Below, piece after piece: positions 52,738-62,196 of a DNA stretch of 64,000 bases. The stretch's first letter is position 1. Each line of letters opens with the position of its first letter. Below the pieces are notes generated by a model, which worked only from the letters and a program-made list of their open reading frames with translations, had not been told where the DNA came from and made no database searches. The translations under genes and the position numbers were made by a program. The DNA lies in the NCBI RefSeq assembly GCF_019511445.1, contig NZ_JAEUAN010000010.1:62001-126000 (forward strand), read 5' to 3'. The DNA comes from Aliirhizobium wenxiniae (GTDB lineage: Bacteria; Pseudomonadota; Alphaproteobacteria; Rhizobiales; Rhizobiaceae).

Positions 52738-53580
52738 TCAGGCGTGGTTCGAGCGCGGCATGCGGCGATACTCGCTCGGCGCCATCCCGGTCATCTTGCT
52801 GAAGCTGTAGGAAAAGTAGTTGCTGTCGTTGAAACCGCAGGAAAAGGCGATGTCGGTGACGCTGTCGCTGGTCCCGCGCAGGGCACGCATGGCCTTGCCC
52901 AGTCGCAGCTTGACCAGATAATTATGCGGCGTGGTAGCCGTCGCCTCGCGAAATGCCCGGCTGAAGCTGCGTGAGGAATACCCGAAACGCTGCGCGACAC
53001 TTTCCAGGTCGATATCCTCGGTGCAATTGTGCCTGAGATAGTTCAGCACATGGCCAAGTCGTGCCGCATTCGGCAGGCCTTTGGCATCGGTCGCGAATTG
53101 CGAGCGCGACAGGATGATCGAGAGCTGGTTGAACAGCGCTTCCGACATTGCATCCGAAAGCGGATCGGACCGACGAGCCTCGTTCTCCAGGGCTTCGACG
53201 AGCGGCTTTACCTGTGCCAGCACATCCTCCGTCAGCTGCCAGTGGCGTCGCGTCCCCTGCTCACTGTCTGCCGAACACCGCATGATATCGAGAAAGTCAT
53301 GGCGTCCCGAGGCTCTGTCTGGCCGAAAGAGGATGTTGGTGAGGTAGAGGTCATCGACCTGCTCATAGGCGTGGTGATCTTCGGCCTTGATATAGAAAAG
53401 CTCGCCGCAGGTTATGAAATGCGGCTCGTCGTTCAACATATGCCAGCCGTTGCCGGAGAGGACGATCATGATCTCGTGAAAATCATGGTCGTGCATCGGA
53501 AACGGTGTCTGAGGAGACCGCTGCTCGACGATGACCGTTTGAGCATCCGAACGGAAAAATTCCTTGGCCAAGAGCTTCAT
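52738..53580 (-). CDS. RhaS/RhaR-like AraC family regulator
   Basis: A 280-residue regulator with an N-terminal cupin sugar sensor (about 1-110; 'PMHDHDFHEIMIVLSGNGWHML', in pieces 'HDHDFHEIMI') and a C-terminal AraC double HTH (about 180-275; 'DIDLESVAQRFGYSSRSFSRAFREATATTPHNY' region and 'SVTDIAFSCGFNDSNYFSYSFSKMTG' region). Length and plan match E. coli RhaS and RhaR (278-282). It is divergent from rhaB with 237 bases between, as rhaSR is from rhaBAD in E. coli. Expected to activate rhaB-rhaM in response to L-rhamnose. Confidence 0.87.
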   Translation of the reverse strand: MKLLAKEFFRSDAQTVIVEQRSPQTPFPMHDHDFHEIMIVLSGNGWHMLNDEPHFITCGELFYIKAEDHHAYEQVDDLYLTNILFRPDRASGRHDFLDIMRCSADSEQGTRRHWQLTEDVLAQVKPLVEALENEARRSDPLSDAMSEALFNQLSIILSRSQFATDAKGLPNAARLGHVLNYLRHNCTEDIDLESVAQRFGYSSRSFSRAFREATATTPHNYLVKLRLGKAMRALRGTSDSVTDIAFSCGFNDSNYFSYSFSKMTGMAPSEYRRMPRSNHA

Positions 53581-53817
53581 CGAATCAACACCGCATAATC
53601 ACGCACGGAAAATCAGATAGCGCATCTGAAATCACCGATCTCGGATCTGCATCAATGCGGCGTTCATTCCTCCACCAATACAGCGCGTCACAAGAGTTCA
53701 GAAGCGCTGCCATCATCTTCGAATAATGACGCGTATCAGTAAATCTCGTGTCCGCTTCTTCAAGGCGCCGGCCCCGCGGCTACGGCTAAGGTGCTGCAAA
53801 CGAAGAAGAGAACATGT
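53581..53817. promoter_or_regulatory. Divergent regulatory region of the rha genes
   Basis: 237 bases between the AraC-type regulator and rhaB. No convincing -35/-10 pair was found by eye. It should hold the regulator's target sites. Confidence 0.4.
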
Positions 53818-55293
53818 ATGAAAATGCCGGGAAAAATCGCCGCCGTCGATATCGGTGCCAGTAGTGGTCGGGTCATCCTGAGTGAACTCAAGGATGGCGT
53901 TTTGTCGCTGACGGAGGCCCACCGTTTTGAGAACACGCTGCGCAATGACGATCCTTCCGGACATCAATGCTGGGATCTCGATTTCCTTGAAGCCGAAATG
54001 CGCAAAGGTCTCGCCATCGCCAGCAAGCAGGGGTCTCTGGCAAGCGTCGGGGTGGATACCTGGGGCGTGGACTATGTGCTGCTGGATGAGAAGCTCGAAC
54101 GGATAGGCCCGGCCGTATCCTACCGCGATCACCGCACCGATGCGATGATGGAGGAGGTTTTCGCGGAGCTACCTCGTGCGGAAATCTATCGTCGAACCGG
54201 CATCCAGTTCCTGCAGTTCAACTCACTCTATCAACTGGCGGCAACAGTTCGTCAGCATCCCGAATGGCTGGCTCGCGCCCGCCATTTCCTGATGATCCCG
54301 GATTATCTTCACTTCCGGCTCAGCGGCGTACTCTCCAACGAATATACCAATGCGACCACGACGCAACTCTTCAATCTGGATCAGGACGATTGGGATGCGG
54401 ATCTGCTTGGGGTGGCGGGCCTGTCGAAAGAGGTAATGATGCGGCCGGTCGAGGCCGGCACCATTCTTGGTGAAATGCCATGCCCTCATGGCAGAGACGC
54501 GATCAAGGTGATCGCGCCTGCCACACATGATACCGGTTCGGCGGTTGCGGCAGCACCGCTCGCGACCGAGGATGAAGCCTTCATCAGTTCAGGCACATGG
54601 TCGCTGATGGGTATCGAAAGCAAAGCCCCCTTTGCCGATGCGCAGGCGCTGGCCGCGAATGTTTCGAACGAGGGTGGTGTCGAGCGGCGTTACCGTATCC
54701 TGAAGAACATCATGGGGTTCTGGCTGATCCAGAGGGTCCGGAAGGAACTAGGTTCGCCTGATCATGCAAGGCTCGTGATGGCAGCAGGTGATTGCTCGCC
54801 CTGGCAAAGCCTGATCGATCCCCAGGACGCCCGTTTCCTTAATCCTGATAATATGACCGCAGAAATTCAGGCATTCTGCAAAGAGACGGGACAAGCTGTA
54901 CCGGAAAGTGCAGGCGCACTTTCCCGCTGCATTTTCGACAGCCTGGCACTGTCCTATCGCCGCGTGAAGGAGGAGCTTGAGGCTTTGCGCGGACGACCGG
55001 TCAATCGCATCCGTGTCGTCGGTGGCGGCAGCCAGAATGATCTCGTCAATCAACTCTGCGCTGACGCCTGCGGTATTCCGGTGACAGCCGGCCCGATCGA
55101 GACGACGGCGCTTGGAAATGTCTGCGTGCAGATGATCGCGCTCGGCCAGCTTTCCGGCCTCGATGAAGCGCGCGCGCTTGTGCGCCATTCATTCCCTCTA
55201 ACCGAATATGTTCCCCACCAGCGTGTACCCCAATCCGTCTGGGATCGTTTCCAGTCGTTTAGCGCGCTATCAGTTGCAGAAGGACAAGCTTGA
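53818..55293 (+). CDS. rhaB: L-rhamnulokinase
   Basis: A 491-residue FGGY-family kinase (E. coli RhaB 489) that phosphorylates L-rhamnulose to L-rhamnulose 1-phosphate. Seen: N-terminal ATPase strand '[15 protein letters not shown]', '[15 protein letters not shown]', '[14 protein letters not shown]', '[10 protein letters not shown]', '[16 protein letters not shown]', '[13 protein letters not shown]' and '[20 protein letters not shown]' (in pieces '[10 protein letters not shown]'). The start was set at the ATG ahead of '[12 protein letters not shown]'; a GTG nine codons upstream is possible, and ribosome sites are weak for both. It overlaps the isomerase start by one base. Confidence 0.94.
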   Translation: MKMPGKIAAVDIGASSGRVILSELKDGVLSLTEAHRFENTLRNDDPSGHQCWDLDFLEAEMRKGLAIASKQGSLASVGVDTWGVDYVLLDEKLERIGPAVSYRDHRTDAMMEEVFAELPRAEIYRRTGIQFLQFNSLYQLAATVRQHPEWLARARHFLMIPDYLHFRLSGVLSNEYTNATTTQLFNLDQDDWDADLLGVAGLSKEVMMRPVEAGTILGEMPCPHGRDAIKVIAPATHDTGSAVAAAPLATEDEAFISSGTWSLMGIESKAPFADAQALAANVSNEGGVERRYRILKNIMGFWLIQRVRKELGSPDHARLVMAAGDCSPWQSLIDPQDARFLNPDNMTAEIQAFCKETGQAVPESAGALSRCIFDSLALSYRRVKEELEALRGRPVNRIRVVGGGSQNDLVNQLCADACGIPVTAGPIETTALGNVCVQMIALGQLSGLDEARALVRHSFPLTEYVPHQRVPQSVWDRFQSFSALSVAEGQA

Positions 55294-56564
55294 TGAGCCG
55301 ATCAGAAACAGTCGAAGCCGCTTATGCCATAGCGCGTGATGTCTTCGCCGCTACCGGTATCGATACGGAGGCGGCTCTCAACCGCCTCGACACCATTCCG
55401 ATCTCGATGCATTGCTGGCAGGGCGATGACGTTCGCGGCTTTGAAAACCCGGCCGGGCAGCTTACCGGCGGCATTCAGGTCAGCGGCAATTATCCTGGTC
55501 GCGCAAGCACGCCTGGCGAGTTGCGTGCCGATCTCGATTTCGCGATGGCGCAGATCCCGGGCCAGAAGCGGCTTAACCTTCACGCCATCTATCTCGAAAG
55601 CGACAAGTCGGTTGAGCGTGATGCGATCGAACCCCATCATTTCCAGAACTGGGTCGAATGGGCACAGAAGACTGGCATCGGCCTAGATTTCAACCCGACC
55701 TGCTTCTCGCATCGCTTGAGCGAAGATGGGCTGACGCTCAGCCATCCCGACAAGGCGGTGCGCGATTTCTGGATCGCCCATTGCCAGGCAAGTCGCAAGG
55801 TCAGCGAATATTTCGGCAAGGAGCTGGGCACGCCGTCGGTGATGAACATCTGGGTGCCGGATGGCATGAAGGATCTTCCCGCCGACCGGTTCGCGCCGCG
55901 TGAGCGTCTCGCACAGTCGCTGGATGCGATCATTGCCGAAAAGATCTCGCGCGAATTCCACAAGGATGCAGTCGAAAGCAAGCTGTTCGGCATCGGTGCC
56001 GAAAGCTACACGGTCGGCTCCAGCGAGTTCTGCATGGGCTATGCCACGAGCCGCAAAACGCTGCTTTGCCTTGATGCCGGCCACTTCCATCCGACCGAAG
56101 TCATCTCCGACAAACTGTCCTCCGTGCTGCAATTCGTCGATGAAGTTCTCCTGCATGTTTCGCGCCCGGTCCGCTGGGACAGCGACCATGTCGTGCTGTT
56201 CGACGATGAACTTCAGGCAATCGCCCACGAGCTGATCCGCGGCGACATTCTCGACAAGGTCAATATCGGCCTCGATTTCTTCGATGCCAGCATCAATCGC
56301 GTGGCCGCATGGGTGATCGGCACGCGCAATACCCGCAAGGCGCTTCTGCGCGCTCTGCTTGAGCCAGTTGCGACGCTGAAACAGGCGGAAGGAGAACGGG
56401 ACTTCACGACACGATTGGCGATGATGGAAGAAGCCAAATCAATGCCGTGGTCGGCGGTTTGGGATTTCTATTGCCTCAGCAGAAACGTGCCGGTCGGCAT
56501 CGCCTGGCTGGACGAAGTCAAAAATTATGAACGCAACGTGCTGAGCAAACGAAAGGCCGCATGA
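55293..56564 (+). CDS. rhaA: L-rhamnose isomerase
   Basis: A 423-residue enzyme that converts L-rhamnose to L-rhamnulose. Seen: '[18 protein letters not shown]', '[21 protein letters not shown]' (in pieces '[10 protein letters not shown]'), '[16 protein letters not shown]', '[20 protein letters not shown]' (as '[11 protein letters not shown]'), metal-site '[11 protein letters not shown]' and '[13 protein letters not shown]'. Length and motifs fit the RhaA type as in E. coli (419). The ATG overlaps the rhaB stop (TGATG). Last bases overlap the aldolase start. Fully normal member. Confidence 0.95.
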   Translation: MSRSETVEAAYAIARDVFAATGIDTEAALNRLDTIPISMHCWQGDDVRGFENPAGQLTGGIQVSGNYPGRASTPGELRADLDFAMAQIPGQKRLNLHAIYLESDKSVERDAIEPHHFQNWVEWAQKTGIGLDFNPTCFSHRLSEDGLTLSHPDKAVRDFWIAHCQASRKVSEYFGKELGTPSVMNIWVPDGMKDLPADRFAPRERLAQSLDAIIAEKISREFHKDAVESKLFGIGAESYTVGSSEFCMGYATSRKTLLCLDAGHFHPTEVISDKLSSVLQFVDEVLLHVSRPVRWDSDHVVLFDDELQAIAHELIRGDILDKVNIGLDFFDASINRVAAWVIGTRNTRKALLRALLEPVATLKQAEGERDFTTRLAMMEEAKSMPWSAVWDFYCLSRNVPVGIAWLDEVKNYERNVLSKRKAA

Positions 56565-57415
56565 TCATGACACTGCATACTGCAAATTCCTGGTTCGTAA
56601 CCGCCATGGTCAAGGCGACCTCGGACATGTGGCTGAAGGGGTGGGACGAGCGCAATGGCGGCAATGTCAGCCTGCGCCTGCTGCCGGAGGATGTTGCTCC
56701 CTATCTGGCACAGTGGCCGGCAAACCGCAGCGCGCCGATCAGCGACCCGCTGCCGGAACTGGCAGGCCAGTATTATATCGTCACCGGTACGGGCAAATAT
56801 TTCCGCAACGTTCAGCTCGATCCGGCTGCCAACATGGGTGTCGTCCAGGTGGCGCCGGACGGTGCATCGGTGAAGATCCTGTGGGGTTTCACCGATGGCG
56901 GTGCGCCGACATCCGAGCTTGCCTCGCACCTGAAGTCTCACGGCGTCCGCCAGAAGGTCAGCAACGGCCGCGACCGCGTCATCATGCATTGCCATGCGAC
57001 CAATCTTCTGGCGCTGACCTATGTGTTGGACCTCGATTCGGCCAATGTTACCCGCGCTCTGTGGGAGAGCAGCACCGAATGCCTAGTCGTCTTTCCTCAA
57101 GGGGTCGGCACGATGGGCTGGCTGGTTCCGGGCACCGACACGATCGGCGATGCGACCGCTAAAGAAATGGCCGATCACACGCTGGTCATGTGGCCCTTCC
57201 ACGGCATTTTCGGCACGGGCGATACGCTCGATGAAGCCTTCGGCCTGATCGATACGGCCGAAAAAGCAGCCGAAGTCCTCGTCAAGGTCATTTCCATGGG
57301 CGGAGCTCGCCAGACCATCACGTCCCAGAACCTGATCGATCTTGGTGCCCGCTTCGGCGTCGTGCCGATGGCGGAAGCGATGGCGGTCGAAAACTGGCGA
57401 CTGGCCGGGAAATAA
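56561..57415 (+). CDS. rhaD: Rhamnulose-1-phosphate aldolase
   Basis: A 284-residue class II (zinc) aldolase splitting L-rhamnulose 1-phosphate into dihydroxyacetone phosphate and L-lactaldehyde (E. coli RhaD 274). Seen: '[13 protein letters not shown]', '[14 protein letters not shown]', zinc ligands in '[17 protein letters not shown]' (two His) and '[10 protein letters not shown]'-equivalent '[17 protein letters not shown]' (third His), and '[16 protein letters not shown]'. Starts at the ATG overlapping the isomerase stop (ATGA); an in-frame ATG two codons on is possible. Confidence 0.95.
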   Translation: MIMTLHTANSWFVTAMVKATSDMWLKGWDERNGGNVSLRLLPEDVAPYLAQWPANRSAPISDPLPELAGQYYIVTGTGKYFRNVQLDPAANMGVVQVAPDGASVKILWGFTDGGAPTSELASHLKSHGVRQKVSNGRDRVIMHCHATNLLALTYVLDLDSANVTRALWESSTECLVVFPQGVGTMGWLVPGTDTIGDATAKEMADHTLVMWPFHGIFGTGDTLDEAFGLIDTAEKAAEVLVKVISMGGARQTITSQNLIDLGARFGVVPMAEAMAVENWRLAGK

Positions 57416-57427
57416 GGGAGAAAAGCC

Positions 57428-57760
57428 ATGGTCGCAGTGGAAACGAAGATCCGGAAGGCATTCGTCATGCAGGTCTTTGCCGACAAGCATGACGAATACA
57501 AGCGTCGCCATGACGAGATCTGGCCGAAGCTTGCAGAGACGCTGAAGGACCATGGCGCATCCTCTTACGCCATCTATCTCGACGAGGCGCGGAGCCTGCT
57601 TTTCGCCTCTGTCGAGATCGTGTCGGAAGAACGCTGGGCTGCCGTCGCAGACACCGCGATCTGCAAGGAATGGTGGGCTTTCATGACCGAAGTCATGCCC
57701 AGCAATCCCGACAACAGCCCCGTCTCGCAGGAGTTGAAGGAAGTCTTCTATCTGCCGTGA
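57428..57760 (+). CDS. rhaM: L-rhamnose mutarotase
   Basis: A 110-residue dimeric ferredoxin-like protein (E. coli RhaM 104) that interconverts alpha- and beta-L-rhamnopyranose ahead of the isomerase. Seen: '[22 protein letters not shown]' (in pieces '[10 protein letters not shown]', containing the catalytic His) and '[20 protein letters not shown]' (as 'EWWAFM', 'NPDNSP'). Twelve bases after rhaD, last gene of the rha operon. GGGAG precedes ATG. Confidence 0.94.
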   Translation: MVAVETKIRKAFVMQVFADKHDEYKRRHDEIWPKLAETLKDHGASSYAIYLDEARSLLFASVEIVSEERWAAVADTAICKEWWAFMTEVMPSNPDNSPVSQELKEVFYLP

Positions 57761-57832
57761 GCTGACTTAGAGACGGATTTTCGGCGTTTCGCGAAGCCGC
57801 GGCGGGTCGGAAGATGAATTACACTCACGTGA

Positions 57833-57864
57833 TTTCGCCCGCCGCGCTGAGATGGCGGGCGAAA
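57833..57864. terminator. Hairpin between rhaM and ilvE
   Basis: Perfect 11-bp inverted repeat TTTCGCCCGCC / GGCGGGCGAAA with a 10-base loop between two convergent genes. No long T tract; likely a shared transcription barrier. Confidence 0.6.
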
Positions 57865-57890
57865 CCATAATATGGGTGACGTTCGATGCG

Positions 57891-58976
57891 TCAGTTGACC
57901 GGGATCGTGTGAAGCCAGCCGTGGCTGTCCGCAAGCGCCTGGGTCTGGATGCCGACCAGCTTGTTTCGGAGCAGGGTCGTGACCGCTCCCGTCTCGCTGG
58001 TGCCGATGGTGAGCGAGCCGCCGCGATGCTTCAGTTCTCCGATACCGGCAACGACAGCCGCCGTACCACAGGCAAAGGCTTCAACCAGACGACCGGAGGC
58101 AGCATCCGCCTGCAGCTCGTCAAAGGCATAGGGACGTTCCTCGACCGCGATATTGTTGTCCTTCGCAAGCGTCAGGATCGAGTTGCGGGTAATGCCGGGC
58201 AGGATGGTGCCGAGCGGCGGCGTGACCATCGATCCGTCGTTGAAGACGAAGAAGATGTTCATGCCACCGAGTTCCTCGATCCATTTGCGCTCGGCGGCAT
58301 CGAGGAACAGAACCTGGTCGCAGCCGTGCTTTCCTGCTTCGGCCTGGGCAATCAGGCTTGCTGCATAATTGCCGCCGCATTTGGCAGCGCCGGTGCCGCC
58401 AACGGCCGCACGGGTATAGTCTTCGGAAACCCAGATCTTCACCGGCTTGGCGCCGCCCTTGAAATAGGGACCGACCGGCGAAGCGATGACGCAGAAGATG
58501 TATTCCTTCGACGGACGGACGCCGAGGAAGGACTCGTTGGCAAACATGAACGGGCGAAGATAGAGGCTGCCGCCATTGCCTTCCGGCACCCATTTTCTAT
58601 CCACGGCGACCAGCTTTTCGATGGCGGCGAGAAAATCCTCTTCCGGCAGTTCCGGCATGGCGAGCCGGCGCGCCGAGGCGTTGAAGCGTTTTGCGTTCTG
58701 ATCCGGGCGAAACAGCACAACCTTGCCATCGGCAGCTCGGTAAGCCTTCATGCCTTCGAAAATTTCCTGAGCATAGTGAAGCACGCTGCTGGCCGGATCG
58801 AGAGCAAAGGGTGCACGGGCGGTTACCTTGGCAGAATGCCAGCCCTTGTCGGCGCTCCAGTGAATGACGGCCATGTGATCGCTGAACAGCGTTCCGAAAC
58901 CGAGGTTCTGGAAGGCGAGGGCGCGATCTGCCTCTGCCATCGGGTTGGCGTTTGGGATGATTTCGAATTCCAGCAT
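57891..58976 (-). CDS. ilvE: Branched-chain amino-acid aminotransferase
   Basis: A 361-residue class IV PLP aminotransferase of the longer BCAT type. Seen: 'FGTLFSDHMAVIHW', 'VLHYAQEIFEGMKAYRAADG' (as 'QEIFEGMKAY'), 'LYLRPFMFANE', the PLP lysine in 'AAKCGGNYAASL', 'EELGGMNIFFVF' and 'GTAAVVAGIG'. It transfers the amino group of Leu, Ile or Val to 2-oxoglutarate. Its position behind an isovaleryl-CoA-type degradation operon, on the same strand and 57 bases away, suggests use in leucine breakdown. Mitochondrial-type BCATs share this form. Confidence 0.93.
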   Translation of the reverse strand: MLEFEIIPNANPMAEADRALAFQNLGFGTLFSDHMAVIHWSADKGWHSAKVTARAPFALDPASSVLHYAQEIFEGMKAYRAADGKVVLFRPDQNAKRFNASARRLAMPELPEEDFLAAIEKLVAVDRKWVPEGNGGSLYLRPFMFANESFLGVRPSKEYIFCVIASPVGPYFKGGAKPVKIWVSEDYTRAAVGGTGAAKCGGNYAASLIAQAEAGKHGCDQVLFLDAAERKWIEELGGMNIFFVFNDGSMVTPPLGTILPGITRNSILTLAKDNNIAVEERPYAFDELQADAASGRLVEAFACGTAAVVAGIGELKHRGGSLTIGTSETGAVTTLLRNKLVGIQTQALADSHGWLHTIPVN

Positions 58977-59033
58977 GGGTCACCTAGAGATATGGATCGG
59001 CCGCTCAAACGCGGCTTTGTCGGCGTTGTTGAA

Positions 59034-59876
59034 TCACGGAGACTGTTTTTCGGCAAGCCCCAGCAATCGCCTTGCCTGCTTCAAATGCGGTTTATCGATC
59101 ATCCGGCCGGCAAAACTGAGGACACCTTGCCCAGGATTGGCGGAAAATGCATCGACGATCGCCTGCGCTTGCGCCAGTTCCTCGGCTGTCGGGGTGAGCG
59201 CCGCATTGATGACTGGCAGTTGGCCAGGATGGATCGCCATCATGCCGGTAAAGCCGTCCCGTCTTGCGCGCCGGGCATAGGCGGACAGCCCGTCGAGATC
59301 ACGAAATGCCGGATAGACCGTTTCGATTGCCTCCACGCCTGCGGCATGGGCGCCGAAGAGCGTGAGCGAGCGGAGCATCTCATAGGGCGGCGTGTAGCGC
59401 CCGTCCTCTTCACGTGAACTGATGGCGCCGATTGCGGCCGGCAGGTCTTCGGCGCCCCAGGTGAGGCCAAGGATCAGATGCCGGACGCTGCGATAACTGC
59501 CAAGTTCGAAGACTGCCGCCGGTGTTTCAGTGGCAATCGGCAGCACGGGAATGGCCGGTGCGCGTACCGCCAGCGCCTCGACGCTTGCTCCCCCCTCGGC
59601 TTTCGGCAGCACGAACGCATCGGGGGCCACGTCTTTTAACGCTTCGAGATCATCTCCCAGAAGGCCGCTGTCGAGCGGATTGAGACGGACGAATAGCTTT
59701 TGGCGGCGCTTGGCGGAACGGAGGAATTCGGCCGTCATTTTCCTGGCCGTCGCCTTTGCCTCGAGCGCGACGGAATCCTCAAGGTCGAGGATCAGTGCAT
59801 CGGCATCGAGCCTGAGCGCCTTTTCCATCCGGTCCGGCCGGTCACCGGGGACGAAGAGCAGCGAGCGCAATGTCAT
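59034..59876 (-). CDS. CitE/HpcH-type CoA-ester lyase
   Basis: A 280-residue protein of the HpcH/HpaI aldolase - citrate lyase beta family. Seen: 'RSLLFVPGDRPDRMEKAL' at the N-terminus, 'ALILDLEDSVALEAK' (metal Asp/Glu), 'LFVRLNPLDSG', 'PIATETPAAVFEL' and 'GFTGMMAIHPGQLPVIN'. Single-gene members of this group cleave malyl-, methylmalyl- or citramalyl-CoA. Its ATG overlaps the MaoC gene stop by four bases, so the hydratase and the lyase are made together. In this operon it takes the place of HMG-CoA lyase. Start set at ATG; a longer frame upstream overlaps MaoC without support. Confidence 0.88.
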   Translation of the reverse strand: MTLRSLLFVPGDRPDRMEKALRLDADALILDLEDSVALEAKATARKMTAEFLRSAKRRQKLFVRLNPLDSGLLGDDLEALKDVAPDAFVLPKAEGGASVEALAVRAPAIPVLPIATETPAAVFELGSYRSVRHLILGLTWGAEDLPAAIGAISSREEDGRYTPPYEMLRSLTLFGAHAAGVEAIETVYPAFRDLDGLSAYARRARRDGFTGMMAIHPGQLPVINAALTPTAEELAQAQAIVDAFSANPGQGVLSFAGRMIDKPHLKQARRLLGLAEKQSP

Positions 59877-60325
59877 TGCGGCCTCCGGTGAAGAAGGGCG
59901 CTGCGCAGGCATTGGCAGACGATTTCGTTGCGCTGGTTGATGAGCTCATGGCGGAACGTGACGATACCGGCCGTTGGTCGCGAGCGGCTTTCCTTCAGCT
60001 CGACCACTTCGGTCTCAGCCCGCATCGTGTCGCCGATAAAGACCGGGTTGGGCATGGTGAGCTTGTCGTAGCCGAGATTGGCAACCAGTGTTCCGAGCGT
60101 CGTGTCGCTGACCGAAAGCCCCACCATCAGCGCGAAGGTGAACGTGCCGTTGACGATGATCCGGCCGAATTCGCTCGCCTTCGCCGCCTCGATATCCAGA
60201 TGCAGCGGCTGCGGATTATGGGTCATGGTGGAGAAGAGGAGGTTGTCGGTTTCCGTCACGGTGCGGCGGATCTCGTGGGCGATCCGGTTGCCGATGGTCC
60301 AGTCCTCGAAATAGCGCCCGGCCAT
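59873..60325 (-). CDS. MaoC family dehydratase (R-specific enoyl-CoA/mesaconyl-type hydratase)
   Basis: A 150-residue hotdog-fold hydratase. Seen: 'GRYFEDWTIGNRIAHEIRRTVTETDNLLF' region at the N-terminus, the catalytic Asp/His-type segment 'NPQPLHLDIEAAKASEFGR', 'IIVNGTFTFALMVGLSV' and 'DTMRAETEVVELKESRSRP' (short pieces shown). The sequence resembles itaconyl-/mesaconyl-CoA hydratases more than short R-hydratases. It begins one base inside the carboxylase alpha gene end (TAATG) and overlaps the CitE-type lyase by four bases. It likely hydrates the CoA-ester that the lyase then cleaves. Confidence 0.86.
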   Translation of the reverse strand: MAGRYFEDWTIGNRIAHEIRRTVTETDNLLFSTMTHNPQPLHLDIEAAKASEFGRIIVNGTFTFALMVGLSVSDTTLGTLVANLGYDKLTMPNPVFIGDTMRAETEVVELKESRSRPTAGIVTFRHELINQRNEIVCQCLRSALLHRRPQ

Positions 60326-62184
60326 TATTTGTCTCCTTCGATGCACACGAGCAGGCTGCCTTCCGAGATCTGCGCGCCGGACATGGCCTTGAGTTCGACA
60401 ACGGTGCCATCGAAAGGCGCGCTCAGCGTCTGTTCCATCTTCATTGCCTCGATCACCACGAGTGGCTGGCCGCAGACGACCCTGTCGCCTTGCGCGACCG
60501 ATACGGCGATCACGGTCCCGGGCATGGGGGCGATGATCGCGCCATCCGCAATGCTTTGTCCGCCGCCGGCATGATCGGCGCGAGGCGAGCTGAAAGGCCA
60601 TGCCGCGCCATCGACAAAGACGACATCTTCGGGGCCATTATCACTTCTGCGCCGGGAATGGTCCAAGGTCACGAGATGGGGGCGGCCGTCTACTTGCACG
60701 CTCACCAGCCGATAGGTTTCCGCATTCAAGCGGAAGCCGGTAAGCGCGGTCCATGGCTCCTGTGCGCCGGTCGGCAGGAGCGCCGCGGCAGCGGCCTGCA
60801 ACACGCGCTCGTCGGGTTCTGTCGATGGAACAAGATCGGCAAGATGGCGGGCGATGAAGCCGGTATCGACGGATGCCGCGAGAAAATCCGGATGTCTCAA
60901 CGTGCGTGCCAGAAAGGCGGCATTGGTGCGAACGGGCCAGATCTCGACGCTCGCCATGGCATGGGCAAGTTTGTTGGCAGCCTGTCGTCGGTCTGGGGCA
61001 TAGCTGATCAGCTTGGCGATCATCGGGTCGTAATGGGCGGTCACCTCGTCGCCGTGCTCGACGCCGCTATCTACGCGAACGCTTGCCGGAAGATGCAGAT
61101 GCTCCAACCGGCCGGTGGAGGGAAGGAAATTTTTGGACGGGTTTTCGGCGTAAAGCCGTGCCTCCATCGCCCAGCCATTGATGGAAAGCTCGTCCTGCCG
61201 CAAAGGCAGTTGCTCGCCTGAAGCGACCCGGATCTGCCACTCCACCAGATCCTGCCCGGTGATTGCTTCGGTCACGGGGTGTTCCACCTGCAGCCGGGTG
61301 TTCATTTCCATGAACCAGATGCGGTCGGCACGTAGCCCTTCGGAGGCGTCGGCGATGAATTCCACCGTTCCGGCCCCGACGTAATCCACCGCTTTGGCGG
61401 CTTGGACGGCGGCATTGCAGACGGCTTGGCGTGTGGCTTCGTCCATCCCCGGTGCAGGCGCTTCCTCGATCACCTTCTGATGACGGCGTTGCAGCGAGCA
61501 GTCGCGCTCGAAGAGATGGACGACATCGCCGAACATATCGCCAAAAACCTGAACTTCGATATGCCGGGGCGACAGGATGTATTTCTCGATCAGAACCCGG
61601 TCGTCGCCGAAGGAGGAAGCGGCCTCGCGCCGGCAACTTTCGAGTGCTGCGAGAAAATCCGAAGCCGTATCGACCTTGCGCATGCCCTTGCCGCCGCCGC
61701 CTGCGACGGCCTTGATCAGCACCGGATAACCGATCGCATCGGCCTCCCGCTGCAGCCGGGAGGGATCCTGGTCCTCGCCGAGATAACCCGGTGTGACCGG
61801 CACGTTTGCGGCAATCATCCGCTGCTTGGCGGCGTCCTTCAGCCCCATAGCACGGATGGCGGCTGGCGGAGCGCCCACCCATGTCAGCCCATTCGCGATA
61901 ACAGCCTCTGCAAATTCGGCATTTTCCGACAGAAAACCGTAGCCGGGATGGATCGCCTGCGCTCCGGTCTGGCGCGCGGCATCAAGAATACTGTCATGCC
62001 TTAGATAGCTTTCGCGCGTCGGTGCCGGCCCGATGCGGATCGCTTCATCCGCCTCACGCACAAAGGGCATTTCGATGTCTGCGTCGGAATGAACGGCAAT
62101 GGTGCGGATGCCGAGCCGTCGTGCGGTGCGGATGATGCGGCGGGCGATTTCTCCGCGATTGGCGATCAGCAGGCTTTCAATCAC
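60325..62184 (-). CDS. liuD: Acyl-CoA carboxylase alpha (biotin-containing) subunit, methylcrotonyl-CoA type
   Basis: A 619-residue biotin carboxylase plus biotin carrier. Biotin carboxylase domain (about 1-445): 'SLLIANRGEIARRIIRTARRLG' (as 'IANRGEIARR'), ATP-grasp loop 'AVAGGGGKGMR', 'FGDDRVLIEKYI', 'ERDCSLQRRHQKVIEEAP' and 'EMNTRLQVEHPVTE'. The biotin site is Lys582 in 'EAMKMEQ'. Together with the 62197 product it carboxylates 3-methylcrotonyl-CoA (or a similar branched enoyl-CoA). A GTG start is chosen because GAGGAGGA lies ahead of it and the Rossmann-like strand follows at once. Confidence 0.92.
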   Translation of the reverse strand: MIESLLIANRGEIARRIIRTARRLGIRTIAVHSDADIEMPFVREADEAIRIGPAPTRESYLRHDSILDAARQTGAQAIHPGYGFLSENAEFAEAVIANGLTWVGAPPAAIRAMGLKDAAKQRMIAANVPVTPGYLGEDQDPSRLQREADAIGYPVLIKAVAGGGGKGMRKVDTASDFLAALESCRREAASSFGDDRVLIEKYILSPRHIEVQVFGDMFGDVVHLFERDCSLQRRHQKVIEEAPAPGMDEATRQAVCNAAVQAAKAVDYVGAGTVEFIADASEGLRADRIWFMEMNTRLQVEHPVTEAITGQDLVEWQIRVASGEQLPLRQDELSINGWAMEARLYAENPSKNFLPSTGRLEHLHLPASVRVDSGVEHGDEVTAHYDPMIAKLISYAPDRRQAANKLAHAMASVEIWPVRTNAAFLARTLRHPDFLAASVDTGFIARHLADLVPSTEPDERVLQAAAAALLPTGAQEPWTALTGFRLNAETYRLVSVQVDGRPHLVTLDHSRRRSDNGPEDVVFVDGAAWPFSSPRADHAGGGQSIADGAIIAPMPGTVIAVSVAQGDRVVCGQPLVVIEAMKMEQTLSAPFDGTVVELKAMSGAQISEGSLLVCIEGDK

Positions 62185-62196
62185 CGGTCATCCTCC

